From Brevibacillus agri (GTDB lineage Bacteria > Bacillota > Bacilli > Brevibacillales > Brevibacillaceae), in NCBI RefSeq assembly GCF_004117055.1, contig NZ_CP026363.1, positions 1,651,001 to 1,715,000 of the forward strand: a DNA stretch of 64,000 nucleotides, in the 5' to 3' direction. The notes under the pieces are model-generated. The model made no database searches. It had not been told where the DNA came from and worked only from the letters and a program-made list of their open reading frames with translations. Made by a program: the position numbers and the translations under genes. Shown piece after piece: positions 17,176-26,908 of the stretch (positions within the stretch are counted from its first letter, which is position 1; each line of letters begins with the position of its first letter).

Positions 17176-17301
17176 CGTGTTGCTCCTTTCGCGGGTTTTG
17201 CTCTCCCGATTACCATATGCGGATGCCCATGTGTGTGAAAGCCCAAAAATCGAAAACAGAGCAGAGCGCACAGGCGATCGCCGCCTGTTCGTCACCGCCT
17301 G

Positions 17302-17385
17302 GCGTTTGCGAAAGTCGTTGCCTCATCGCTTGAGAAAGTCGCTGTCCCCTCGCTTGAGAAAGTTGCCACCCCATCGCTTGCCATT
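17302..17385. repeat. Short imperfect tandem repeat (about 24 bp, three to four units)
   Basis: Units built on CGCTTGAGAAAGT recur about every 24 bp between the cupin gene and the lipoprotein gene. The rest of the 17176-17480 gap shows no gene I would support. Confidence 0.6.
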
Positions 17386-17480
17386 CCCACGCTATTCCTA
17401 TGGAAGCTTGCTCGCTATCTGTCGCAAAAAAGCCGCTGTATTTTTGCCGAAGGGAACGCTATCAAGCTGCCCTCCCGCAT

Positions 17481-18545
17481 TTATTGCGCCGCCGCCGAAG
17501 CGCCGTCCAGCAGCACAAAATTGTTGATGTAAGTATCTGGCCTGGAAAAGAGCAGGGTGATCGTGCGGGTGGCAAAGTCGTAGTAATACAGGCCGTTCAA
17601 TGCTCCGGCGACAGGGGCCAGATGCTTGGGCGGGTTTTTCACAGTTCCAGCGAAGTAAAACCCTTGTTTGTCAACAGACAAGTACATTTCCTCGATTCTC
17701 CCCAACTCGGGAAGGTCCAGCTTCTCTTTTTTGCCTGAACCCAGGTAGTGCAAGTAGTTCTCCCGCTGTTTATGGACCATGGGCGCACTTCTGACCAGCG
17801 CTAGCTTCGCATCCTTTGAGACGGAAAAGGAAGGAATCACTTCTCGGGCCTTGTACAATTCCCGCAAGGCATTTCCGTTCAGATCGTACTCGACAACGCG
17901 GTGCGTGGCGGCCACGACGTCATCTGCCTGTGTTTCGTTTGCCTTTTCCATGTTTTGGCTGCTTTCTGCAAAAGAATACAACGTCGCGTACAGCTTGCGA
18001 GTAAACGGATTATAGGACAACGATCGGACGGACGTATCGTGATCTTCGGGCTTCATCCAGTACGTAAGCGTGTTGGCGCGCAAGTCATAGGAGGCGAGCT
18101 GGACAACGTCTTTCCTTTTTTCCGCGGTCGCCAAAATCACCTTGTCGCCCGTCGGAATGATGGAATTGATCGCAAACAGATCGGTGGTCAACGTTTCTTT
18201 CCGCTGCGTCGCCAGGTCGAGCTTCACCAGTTGGTCTGACCCGGTGGCATCGCGTTCCGCATAAAACAGCGCCCCGTTTTGCAGGTCGACGGCGCCGAGC
18301 GGGTATTGGGCGGTATCGGGCGTTTCGATTACGTGCTGTACGGTCTTGGTATCGAACTGGTAGGTAAAATACAAATTTTTGCCCTGCTCGGTTGTCGCCG
18401 TGATCGACAGGTAGGGAGAGACGGGTGGCGGTGGCGGCAGGGGCACAGAGACAGTCTCCGACGCGGGACCTGTCGTTTGCGAACACGCGGTTAGCGCCAA
18501 CAAGCCTGTCGCCAATACAAGGATGCTGCGGAACAAGCCGTTCAT
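17481..18545 (-). CDS. Lipoprotein, possible beta-propeller, unknown function
   Basis: The 354-residue protein has a lipoprotein signal (LLALTAC, Cys at about residue 21) and a proline-rich linker (PLPPPPPVSP). The remainder has repeated beta-type segments of about 45 residues (LYFTYQFDTKTVQ, LFYAERDATGSDQLVKLDL, LYYYDFATRTITLLF), consistent with a propeller displayed on the cell surface. No named family recognised. AAAGGAG lies 9 nt before the ATG. The next gene upstream on the strand also encodes an exported protein, with about 80 bp between them. Confidence 0.75.
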   Translation of the reverse strand: MNGLFRSILVLATGLLALTACSQTTGPASETVSVPLPPPPPVSPYLSITATTEQGKNLYFTYQFDTKTVQHVIETPDTAQYPLGAVDLQNGALFYAERDATGSDQLVKLDLATQRKETLTTDLFAINSIIPTGDKVILATAEKRKDVVQLASYDLRANTLTYWMKPEDHDTSVRSLSYNPFTRKLYATLYSFAESSQNMEKANETQADDVVAATHRVVEYDLNGNALRELYKAREVIPSFSVSKDAKLALVRSAPMVHKQRENYLHYLGSGKKEKLDLPELGRIEEMYLSVDKQGFYFAGTVKNPPKHLAPVAGALNGLYYYDFATRTITLLFSRPDTYINNFVLLDGASAAAQ

Positions 18546-18623
18546 TGGGTGTGCTCCTTTTTCATAACATGATGAAGATAAGCGTCCCGAACTAGCAGAC
18601 GCATATGGCAGAGATGCTTCTGC

Positions 18624-19511
18624 TTATTTTTCATGATAGGTTCTGCCTTTGAAACGGCCAGTCCCTTTCTTTTTGTCGACTTTCGTTTCGAACTCCTGCT
18701 CCATGAAGTCAGGCATAATATCTAGGACGGCGTGGGGAAGCCCACCAATATCTCCCTTGTAAGTTTCCTTGACGATGTCGTTTTCAAGGTTTCTAACTCT
18801 GATTTCCGTATTGTAGGGTGGTCGGTCGTATTTCATCTTTGTCGCGCAGTTATTGTTTTTTAATTTTTTGTTATCAGACCCTGTTTTTCCTTCGCCATCG
18901 TACCAAGTAACCCAGCCTTCACCCATCACATAGTTATCGGTTATCGTAATTTTGTTCTCGTTGTTTTTGCCATAGACGTACTCACCGTTTTTAGGAGGAG
19001 TCCAGCCAGCAGCGGCAGCATGACTTGTCGAGAGCGCTTTGGCATTGCTTGTACCGATGCTTGCGGAGTCGTAATCAACCAGCTTTCCATCCGCGGCTAC
19101 GATCTTGGTCGGATATCCCATCCCATCGTAGTAGACGGTCATGCCGGGGTGCGGCGCAGGCAATTCCGGCTCCGTATCATAGTAGACGGGCAGCGACACT
19201 CTCTCCTGTTCGATATGGGCAAGAACGGCTTTCTCTTCTTTATCCGGCTTCTGTTTCTGCACTGCTTTGGCTCTTGGCCTCTCTGCTTCTTCCTTATATT
19301 CATAAGGGTGGACGATCATCTTGTTGTTTTCATCAAAAGTAATGATGGTGCCCGGTTCCATCGTTTCCGGGATTTTTTCCGCCGGGGCTTCGCTGTCTGT
19401 TTTGGCAGCCGAAACGGTAGAGAGTTCGTCTACGAATGGCACAGCGAGAACAGAGACGGCGAATACGACGGGCAATACAATTTTGAGCGAATGACATTTG
19501 TACTGGTTCAT
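18624..19511 (-). CDS. Secreted protein with RlpA-like C-terminal region
   Basis: The 295-residue protein has an N-terminal signal segment (hydrophobic about 9-27, then VSAA as likely cleavage) and a Lys/Glu-rich linker. The C-terminal part includes NNNCATKMKYD, NTEIRVRNLEND and HAVLDIMPDFM. That spacing recalls the double-psi beta-barrel of RlpA and expansins (GTxVRVTNL then VIDLS), which bind or cut cell-wall glycans. The resemblance is by eye and moderate. AGGAGGG lies before the ATG at 19511. Just upstream is a perfect TGTAATTAATTACA dyad. Confidence 0.65.
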   Translation of the reverse strand: MNQYKCHSLKIVLPVVFAVSVLAVPFVDELSTVSAAKTDSEAPAEKIPETMEPGTIITFDENNKMIVHPYEYKEEAERPRAKAVQKQKPDKEEKAVLAHIEQERVSLPVYYDTEPELPAPHPGMTVYYDGMGYPTKIVAADGKLVDYDSASIGTSNAKALSTSHAAAAGWTPPKNGEYVYGKNNENKITITDNYVMGEGWVTWYDGEGKTGSDNKKLKNNNCATKMKYDRPPYNTEIRVRNLENDIVKETYKGDIGGLPHAVLDIMPDFMEQEFETKVDKKKGTGRFKGRTYHEK

Positions 19512-19530
19512 ATCTTTAACCCTCCTTTTT

Positions 19531-19544
19531 TGTAATTAATTACA
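19531..19544. promoter_or_regulatory. Perfect 14-bp palindrome upstream of the secreted protein gene
   Basis: TGTAATTAATTACA lies about 20 bp before the start codon, next to the ribosome site. It is a plausible operator. The rest of 19545-19820 shows nothing I can assign. Confidence 0.4.
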
Positions 19545-19820
19545 TTTAATAACAAAATTTGTTGAAAACGTGTCGCAATTTGTCGTTCATAAAAATGTCA
19601 TACGCTTGGAATGTTGCTTGTTCCCGATGGTTCTCTGTCCTATTCAGCTAATAGAGAAGTTGTCCCTTGCTAAAAACAGGGGAAGACCGCGCTGTTACCA
19701 AGAATGCCAACCAGCCCTCAAAAACCCTGCCCAACCCCAAAAAGCCGATGCCCAACATCCCGGCATCAGCCCAAAGATCAATCATCCACCTAAAGACTTG
19801 CTTACAGATTCACCCCTCAT

Positions 19821-20114
19821 TCAATCAAGATCATCATGCCGAAACAAAGAAGAGAGCGCTTTCTGCAAAAAGCTCGTGACGACGTCCTCGTCTTCTGCAT
19901 GCACCGCAAGCGGCTGCACCCAGCTATGATTGTGCGCAAGGTCGTCGGAAGAGATCAGGGCGGCGCGCATGTTTTGCAGCGACATGACAATGCTTTTGCC
20001 GTCGAAGTGCTGGGAGTAGAAAAAGGCAAAGTCGTAGCGATGGTGCTCCGTGGCGAAGGTGACAAAGCGCGAGAGCAAATTTTCCGATTGATCGTACAAA
20101 TATTCGAATTTCAT
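19821..20114 (-). CDS. DUF3055-like small protein
   Basis: The 97-residue cytosolic protein reads YDQSENLLSRFVTFATEHHR, then YDFAFFYSQHF, GKSIVMSLQNMRAALISSDD. This follows the pattern of the DUF3055 family of Firmicutes as I remember it (YDE.E...RFVGF....RYDFGI..T..F.GK). Function is unknown. The start at 20114 has AGGAG 11 nt upstream. It lies downstream of the PuuP-like permease gene on the same strand with a 70-bp gap and no clear terminator, so read-through from the sigma-54 promoter is possible. Confidence 0.6.
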   Translation of the reverse strand: MKFEYLYDQSENLLSRFVTFATEHHRYDFAFFYSQHFDGKSIVMSLQNMRAALISSDDLAHNHSWVQPLAVHAEDEDVVTSFLQKALSSLFRHDDLD

Positions 20115-20185
20115 GAGCAGCTCAACTCCTGATAATAGTTTTGGCTAAAGCGCACTGGCTGGCTGACGGTCAGCGCAGAGCGAAA

Positions 20186-21547
20186 TCAAATCGCTTCCTC
20201 AAAGTCGATGACAGGCGGCTTTTTCGTGAAAAACTTGGTGCCGATCAGCAAGTAGCCGATGCCCGCCAGCGTCCAGAGCAGCCCGAGCGTCAGGGCATGG
20301 CTGTCCAGGTTGTACCAGAGAAACGCGACGAAGCTGGTCCCGCACAACGGGGCAAGCAAGTAGCGATACGTATCCGCCAGGGAACGCCGTTGGTTGCGAA
20401 TATAGTAATGGGCGATGACGGAAGCGTTGACGGCAGTAAAGGCGGTCAATGCCCCAAAATTAATGAAGGCGAGCGCCGTCTCCAGATCGAGGAACAGCGC
20501 AGCAAGCGACACCGCCCCGACGAAAAACACGTTGCGAACCGGGATTCCTCTCGTTGGATGCAAGTGGCCGAACAACTTTTTCGGCAAGACGTTTTCCCTG
20601 CCCATTACGTACAGCAGGCGGGAAGCGCTCGTGTGGGAAGCGATCCCGGAGGCGAGAGCGGCGGTAATGCTGCCTGCCACGAAAAACGCATAAAACAAGT
20701 CTTGTCCGAGAATCATCGACATCTCCGGCGAGGGGGACTCCGGGTTTTGGAACTGGTCGACAACCGGAAAAGCGAGCTGCGTGAAATAGGAGGTAGTAAT
20801 GAAAATGACGCCGCCAATCAATGCGACGAGAAAAATGCCGCGCGGAATCGTCTTCATTGGATCGACCGCTTCTTCCGTATAAGTGGTGACCGCGTCAAAG
20901 CCGAGAAACGAAAAGCAGAGAATGGCCGCTCCGGTCAGCAAGGTGGGAAAAGAAATCGCTTCGCCGTAAAATGGCTGGATCGTGAAGGCGCTCTCCCCGT
21001 TTGCTGCCGCACTGATGTGCGAGATGCTCAAGCCGATAAAGACGACGACCACGATCACCTGAAACACGACCAGCAGCGTGTTGAAGTTGGCCGTAGACTG
21101 AATACCGCGAAAATTGATAAAAGTAGTCACCGCAGCAAGCAAAATGCCCAAAATCCAGCCGGGAACCATCGGGAAGGCGGCGGATAAATAAATTTTGCCC
21201 AAAAGCACATTGATGACGGGCAGAAACACGTAGTCCAAAAGCGACACCCAGCCGACCAGAAAGCCGATGTGCGGATTGATCGCCTGGCGCGCATACGAGT
21301 AAGCCGAGCCGGCGACAGGGAACACCCGCACCATTTTTCCGTAGCTGGATGCGGTAAACAGCATCGCTGCCAGCGCGAGAATGTACGCGGTCGGGACGTG
21401 GCCCCCGGTTTCCTGGCTGACGATCCCGTACGTGTCAAACACAGTCAGAGGCGTCAAATAGCCAAGCCCCAATACGATGACTTGCCACAGCTTCAAGCTT
21501 CTTTTTAACGTGGGTGCTGAAGTTGAATAATTCAGGCTTTTTTCCAT
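20186..21547 (-). CDS. puuP: PuuP-like putrescine importer (APC family)
   Basis: The 453-residue permease is very like E. coli PuuP as recalled: LKRSLKLWQVIVLGLGYL, TVFDTYGIVS, GHVPTAY, NPHIGFLVGWVSLLDYVFLP, INVLLGKIYLSA, CFSFLGFDAVTTYTEE and SRLLYVMGRENVLPKK. PuuP imports putrescine with protons. The ATG at 21547 is preferred over an in-frame TTG two codons earlier because AAAGGGGA lies seven bases upstream. The gene has a 200-bp leader, a sigma-54 promoter at 21786-21771 and the enhancer pair at 21851-21887. This is the better of the two PuuP candidates in the window. Confidence 0.88.
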   Translation of the reverse strand: MEKSLNYSTSAPTLKRSLKLWQVIVLGLGYLTPLTVFDTYGIVSQETGGHVPTAYILALAAMLFTASSYGKMVRVFPVAGSAYSYARQAINPHIGFLVGWVSLLDYVFLPVINVLLGKIYLSAAFPMVPGWILGILLAAVTTFINFRGIQSTANFNTLLVVFQVIVVVVFIGLSISHISAAANGESAFTIQPFYGEAISFPTLLTGAAILCFSFLGFDAVTTYTEEAVDPMKTIPRGIFLVALIGGVIFITTSYFTQLAFPVVDQFQNPESPSPEMSMILGQDLFYAFFVAGSITAALASGIASHTSASRLLYVMGRENVLPKKLFGHLHPTRGIPVRNVFFVGAVSLAALFLDLETALAFINFGALTAFTAVNASVIAHYYIRNQRRSLADTYRYLLAPLCGTSFVAFLWYNLDSHALTLGLLWTLAGIGYLLIGTKFFTKKPPVIDFEEAI

Positions 21548-21770
21548 GACCAATCCCCTTTGCGAGTGAAATGAGAGCGTTTAACATTCAGAAGTCGCTT
21601 CGTCCAAAAGCAAGCTTCGATCAACGGCCTGTTACGAGCAAAAGCCAGTTCCTATTCGATCCAGTCCTCCCGCCGCCCGGCTGCGGAGTCTGGTCGCATC
21701 GTTTCTCCTCATGTCATTTGCCCCCCTTGCCAAATCGGTGGTGATGCGACTGTTTGCATCAGCAACTGTA

Positions 21771-21786
21771 AGCAAGGGATGTGCCA
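21771..21786 (-). promoter_or_regulatory. Sigma-54 promoter (leftward, puuP)
   Basis: On the minus strand the site reads TGGCACATCCCTTGCT, matching TGGCAC-N5-TTGCW at all conserved positions. It is about 225 bp upstream of the puuP start. Confidence 0.8.
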
Positions 21787-21850
21787 AAAGCGAAAGCAGC
21801 CCGCAGTCCGGCTTTTTCGCTCACGAGCAAGCCTAATCGAAGACAATGAT

Positions 21851-21887
21851 CCATGCAAAAATTCATCGTTTACCCAAAAATGCATAA
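21851..21887. promoter_or_regulatory. Shared enhancer box pair between divergent sigma-54 promoters
   Basis: CCATGCAAAAATTCATCG (21851-21868) and TTACCCAAAAATGCATAA (21870-21887) start 19 bp apart. They lie 65 bp from the leftward puuP promoter and 45 bp from the rightward promoter in front of the glutamate dehydrogenase remnant, so one enhancer could serve both. Confidence 0.65.
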
Positions 21888-21931
21888 AGCGAGAAAGCGC
21901 ATGCCAATAAGAAGGCACGAGGATCGCCGTT

Positions 21932-21947
21932 TGGCACACGACTTGCT
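21932..21947 (+). promoter_or_regulatory. Sigma-54 promoter (rightward, glutamate dehydrogenase remnant)
   Basis: TGGCACACGACTTGCT is a full match to TGGCAC-N5-TTGCW. The remaining coding homology begins only about 30 bp downstream, so the promoter outlived the 5' part of its gene. Confidence 0.75.
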
Positions 21948-21978
21948 AAAACAGCAGAGGTGTAGCAGCAAAACGCAG

Positions 21979-22441
21979 GACGCCCGGGTCATCATTCAAG
22001 GGGTTGGAAACGTCGGCAGCTACCTGGCGAAGTTTTTACATGAACAAGGAGTAAAAATCGTCGGGATCGGGGACGCCAATGGCGCGATCTACGACGAAGC
22101 TGGCCTCGACATTCCGTACTTGCTGGAGCGCCGCGATTCGTTTGGCGCGGTCACCCAGTTGTTTGCCGACCGGATCACCAACCAGGAGCTGTTGGAGCGG
22201 CCGTGCGACATCCTCATTCCGGCGGCGTGATCGTTTCTTATTTTGAATGGGTGCAAAACAACCAGGGCTACTACTGGGATGAGGCGACGGTCGACAAGAT
22301 GCTGCGCGAGAAGATGGAGGGAAGCTTCCGCAAGGCGTACGAGACAGCAGAGCAATACAGCATCGACATGCGCAAGGCCGTGTACATGGTCGCCGTCAAA
22401 AGGCTGGCGGAAGCGGCACGTGTGCGGGGCTGGGCGAACTA
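21979..22441 (+). pseudogene. Glutamate dehydrogenase remnant (RocG/GudB type)
   Basis: The first part reads the NAD-binding core of Glu/Leu dehydrogenases (VIIQGVGNVGSYLAKFLHE, DIPYLLERRDSFGAVTQLF, CDILIPAA). At about 22228 it jumps into another frame that gives the family's C-terminus (GGVIVSYFEWVQNNQGYYWD, AVYMVAVKRLAEAARVRGW). The catalytic N-terminal half and an internal stretch of roughly 80 codons are gone. The internal junction lies at a short CGGCGG repeat, suggesting slippage-type deletion. In related bacteria this enzyme links amino acid breakdown to 2-oxoglutarate and is sigma-54 controlled. Confidence 0.88.
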
Positions 22442-22472
22442 AGCGGGGAAACACGGGCATAAAAACAGCGGC

Positions 22473-22506
22473 AGGAGCGTTGCTCATTCGGGCGGCGCTC
22501 CTTTTT
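22473..22506 (+). terminator. Terminator after the glutamate dehydrogenase remnant
   Basis: AGGAGCG pairs with CGCTCCT around a 16-nt loop, followed by five T residues. Confidence 0.7.
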
Positions 22507-22530
22507 CGCGATCAGACCAGGCAAAAGCGG

Positions 22531-22567
22531 TTATGCAAAAATGGATAGATCATGAAAAAACGAATAG
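22531..22567 (+). promoter_or_regulatory. Enhancer box pair for the agmatinase unit
   Basis: TTATGCAAAAATGGATAG (22531-22548) and TCATGAAAAAACGAATAG (22550-22567) start 19 bp apart. The first is the best single copy in the window. The pair ends 40 bp before the sigma-54 promoter. Confidence 0.7.
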
Positions 22568-22606
22568 AAAACAGCCTGCCTTTCAACGTTTTCACGAAAG
22601 ATAAAT

Positions 22607-22622
22607 TGGCATAATTTTTGCA
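22607..22622 (+). promoter_or_regulatory. Sigma-54 promoter (agmatinase)
   Basis: TGGCATAATTTTTGCA has the conserved GG and GC doublets at the right spacing. The agmatinase start lies 290 bp downstream, leaving a long leader that holds a 40-codon reading frame. Confidence 0.78.
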
Positions 22623-22673
22623 ATAATATTTCAATGAACGCGCAAGGAAGGAAACAAGGAGTGGTTACAAGCG

Positions 22674-22796
22674 ATGCGAAACAAGCTTTTCCTCATCGCT
22701 GTCCTGCTGTCCATGATCCTGTTGCCGGCTTTCGCCCATCCGGCGAGCTTGTTTGCAAAAGGATACAGGCAGCGTTGGGCAGGAGCTGAGGGATAG
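22674..22796 (+). CDS. Possible small secreted peptide (40 aa)
   Basis: MRNKLFLIAVLLSMILLPAF starts a signal-peptide-like sequence ending in a short charged tail. AAGGAG lies 12 nt before the ATG, and the frame ends at 22796. It sits in the leader of the agmatinase transcript. It may be a real small exported peptide, a leader peptide, or the stump of a truncated secreted protein. No homologue recognised. Confidence 0.4.
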   Translation: MRNKLFLIAVLLSMILLPAFAHPASLFAKGYRQRWAGAEG

Positions 22797-22911
22797 AGAG
22801 GCACTACGGTAACAAAGCCAACTGCCCGTCATCTTTGCCAAAAAGTCCAACGCTGTAGAGAAGAAACAGACGATTCATACCCGACAACCTACAAACGGAG
22901 GACTGAAACTC

Positions 22912-23856
22912 ATGCAATATCCACTTTCCCCAGATGTAAAACCGGAGTTTTGCACGACAGGCACTTTCATGCGTCTGCCGTCCGCGCGAGAAAATGCCAA
23001 GGTAGCGATCATCGGACAGCCGTTTGACACGGCGGCGTCCTTCCGCGTCGGAGCGCGCTTTGCGCCGCAAGCGATTCGCCAGGCTTCGATGACGCTGTTC
23101 CCGTACCATCCGACGCACAAAGTGTACCCGTTTGAAGACACCAAGGCGATCGACATCGGGGACGTCCCGGTCATCCCGCACAATATCCACCGCAGCTACG
23201 AGCTGATGGAGGAAGCCATGCTCGACCTGATGCAAAAAGGAATCGTGCCGATCGGCTTGGGCGGGGATCACTCGATTACGCTGGCCTCGCTGCGGGCCGC
23301 CAAAAAAGTGTACGGCCAGGTCGCGATGATTCAGTTCGACTCGCACACGGACACGTGGGATACGTATTACGACGAAAAATATTGGCACGGCTCGCCGTTT
23401 ATCCGGGCGCATGAGGAAGGGCTGCTTTTGCCGGACAAAGTGTTTCAGGTCGGCATTCGCGGGACGCTCAACCACCCCGGCGATCTCGAAGCGAGCTACG
23501 AGCTTGGCTACAACGTCGTCACGACGCAAGAGCTGCGCAACCGCGGCTGGGATGACGTGCTTGGCGAGATCAAGGCAAAAATCGGGGACACGCCGTGCTT
23601 TTTGACCTTTGACATCGACTTTGTCGATCCGGCTTTTGCTCCGGGAACAGGCACGCTCGAAGTAGGCGGCTTCACCAGCCACGAGGCGCTGCAAATGATT
23701 CGCTCCTTGACCGGCCTGAACTACATCGGCTTCGATCTGGTCGAGGTGCTGCCTCCGTACGACCCGGCACAGATCACGTCGCTGTTGGCAGCTACGCTGA
23801 TTCACGACTTTGCCGCCCTGGTCGCCCTGCAACAAAAGCAGGCTGTGAGCAAGTAA
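22912..23856 (+). CDS. speB: Agmatinase family ureohydrolase
   Basis: The 314-residue enzyme has all manganese-site motifs of the ureohydrolase fold: GGDHS near residue 118, DSHTDTWD near 143 and DIDFVDPAFAPGTG near 234. These proteins split a guanidino group into urea and an amine. SpeB converts agmatine to putrescine, the best fit here since the next genes degrade putrescine. Guanidinobutyrase (giving GABA) is the main alternative. GGAGGA lies eight bases before the ATG. No other biosynthetic polyamine genes are near, and the sigma-54 promoter points to catabolic use. Confidence 0.88.
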   Translation: MQYPLSPDVKPEFCTTGTFMRLPSARENAKVAIIGQPFDTAASFRVGARFAPQAIRQASMTLFPYHPTHKVYPFEDTKAIDIGDVPVIPHNIHRSYELMEEAMLDLMQKGIVPIGLGGDHSITLASLRAAKKVYGQVAMIQFDSHTDTWDTYYDEKYWHGSPFIRAHEEGLLLPDKVFQVGIRGTLNHPGDLEASYELGYNVVTTQELRNRGWDDVLGEIKAKIGDTPCFLTFDIDFVDPAFAPGTGTLEVGGFTSHEALQMIRSLTGLNYIGFDLVEVLPPYDPAQITSLLAATLIHDFAALVALQQKQAVSK

Positions 23857-23861
23857 TCCAG

Positions 23862-23898
23862 CTATTCATTTTTGCATAATCTATGAATTTTTGAATAG
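23862..23898 (-). promoter_or_regulatory. Enhancer box pair for the dehydrogenase-aminotransferase unit
   Basis: Read on the minus strand, TTATGCAAAAATGAATAG (23879-23862) and CTATTCAAAAATTCATAG (23898-23881) start 19 bp apart. The second is an imperfect palindrome with CTAT/ATAG ends. The pair starts right after the agmatinase stop and lies about 55-90 bp before the sigma-54 promoter. Confidence 0.7.
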
Positions 23899-23951
23899 AT
23901 CATTCGTGCAGGTGATCCGGGTTTGCGCATGTGCACGGGCGCATCCCGGAT

Positions 23952-23967
23952 TGGCACGAGAGTTGCT
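23952..23967 (+). promoter_or_regulatory. Sigma-54 promoter (aldehyde dehydrogenase)
   Basis: TGGCACGAGAGTTGCT is a full match to TGGCAC-N5-TTGCW, about 50 bp before the start of the dehydrogenase gene. Confidence 0.82.
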
Positions 23968-24015
23968 TTAGGTAGTTTACGTAAATGGATACAGCGGAAG
24001 GAGAGGATTCGTTGC

Positions 24016-25488
24016 ATGATGAACCTGAAGATGTACATCAACGGGGAATGGGTAGACGCGCAAAGCAAAAAGACCCGCGAGATTGTGAATCCCGCTACGG
24101 GGGAAGTGATTGCCCTCTCGGCAGAAGGGGACGTGGAAGACGCCCGCCATGCCATTCAGGTCGCTCGCGAAGCATTCGACAGCGGCATCTGGTCGGAGCT
24201 TCCGGCAGCAGAGCGCGCCCGCTACCTGTTTAAGATCGCCGACAAGCTCGAGGAGCGCGCGGAAGAAATCGGCAGGCTGGAGACGCTGGACAACGGCAAG
24301 CCGCTGCGCGAGACCGCTTTTGACGTTGCCGACGCGGCTGCGTGCTTCCGCTATTACGCGGGCCTCGTTACCAAGCCGGACGGGCAGACCTATCACGTGG
24401 CAGACCCTGTGCAGGCGATGGTCGTGCGCGAGCCTGTCGGCGTATGCGGCCTGATCGTGCCGTGGAACTACCCGCTGCTCATGGGCGTGTGGAAGATCGC
24501 GCCTGCCTTGGCCGCCGGGAACACGATCGTCTTCAAGCCGTCTGAGGTCACCCCGGTCACTGCGCAAAAGCTGTTTGAAATCATAGAAGAAGTAGGCATC
24601 CCGAAAGGCGTAGCCAACATGGTGCTGGGCGCGGGAGCTACGGTAGGCAACGAGCTGGCGGAGAGCCACCTGGTGGACAAAATCTCGTTTACAGGCGGCA
24701 CGGCTACCGGACGCAGCATCATGCGGGCCGCTACAGGCAACATCAAAAAAATTTCCCTCGAGCTTGGCGGCAAGTCGCCGAACATCGTGTTTGCCGATGC
24801 CGACTTCGAGACGGCTGTCGATTACGCGCTATTCGGAATTTTCGCGAATCAAGGCCAGGTCTGCTCCGCCGGATCGCGCCTGCTGCTTGAGGACAGCATC
24901 CACGACCGCTTCGTCGAGCGGCTGGTGGAACGGGCGAAAAAAATACGCGTAGGCCGCGGCGACGATCCCGCTACCGAGATGGGGCCAGTCGTCAGCCAGG
25001 CGCACATGGAAAAAATCTTGCACTACATCGAGCTTGGAAAAGCAGAAGGCGCCCGTCTGGTGTGCGGAGGCAACCGCTTGACGGCAAACGGCCTGGAAAA
25101 AGGCTACTTCATCGAGCCGACGATTTTCACCGATACGACCCCGTCCATGAAGATCGTCCAGGAGGAAATTTTCGGTCCTGTGCTGGCGATCCAGCGCTTC
25201 CGGGACGAAGCAGACGCCATCCGCATCGCCAACGATACCGTCTACGGACTGGCGGGCGGCGTGTTCACTCAGGACGGCGCCAAGGCGATGCGCGTCATCA
25301 AGAAGCTGCGCGCCGGGATTACGTGGATCAACTGTTACCATCCGACGTACAACGAAGCGCCGTGGGGCGGCTACAAGCAGAGCGGCATCGGCCGCGGTCT
25401 GGGCACGTATGGCTTCGAGGAGTACACAGAAGTCAAGCAGATCAACATCAACCTGCACGTACAGCCAACCGGCTGGTTTGAAAACTAA
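24016..25488 (+). CDS. Aldehyde dehydrogenase, probable 4-aminobutanal dehydrogenase
   Basis: The 490-residue NAD(P)-dependent aldehyde dehydrogenase has the catalytic glutamate in LELGGKSPNIV (about residue 250), the catalytic cysteine in NQGQVCSAGSRLL (about 283), and the cofactor segment FTGGTATGRSI. Sequence type is that of betaine/aminobutyraldehyde dehydrogenases. With a putrescine aminotransferase directly downstream (24 bp gap) it should oxidise 4-aminobutanal to GABA in the cytosol. The start at 24016 has GGAGAGG upstream. The open frame runs further 5', but that part includes the promoter. Confidence 0.88.
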   Translation: MMNLKMYINGEWVDAQSKKTREIVNPATGEVIALSAEGDVEDARHAIQVAREAFDSGIWSELPAAERARYLFKIADKLEERAEEIGRLETLDNGKPLRETAFDVADAAACFRYYAGLVTKPDGQTYHVADPVQAMVVREPVGVCGLIVPWNYPLLMGVWKIAPALAAGNTIVFKPSEVTPVTAQKLFEIIEEVGIPKGVANMVLGAGATVGNELAESHLVDKISFTGGTATGRSIMRAATGNIKKISLELGGKSPNIVFADADFETAVDYALFGIFANQGQVCSAGSRLLLEDSIHDRFVERLVERAKKIRVGRGDDPATEMGPVVSQAHMEKILHYIELGKAEGARLVCGGNRLTANGLEKGYFIEPTIFTDTTPSMKIVQEEIFGPVLAIQRFRDEADAIRIANDTVYGLAGGVFTQDGAKAMRVIKKLRAGITWINCYHPTYNEAPWGGYKQSGIGRGLGTYGFEEYTEVKQININLHVQPTGWFEN

Positions 25489-26898
<1,410 letters not shown>

Positions 26899-26908
26899 AT
26901 CGTTTACC

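Noticed and set aside
19570-19929. A plus-strand frame of 119 codons between the secreted protein and the DUF3055-like gene
   Set aside because: It partly overlaps the better supported minus-strand DUF3055-like gene and has no start signal.
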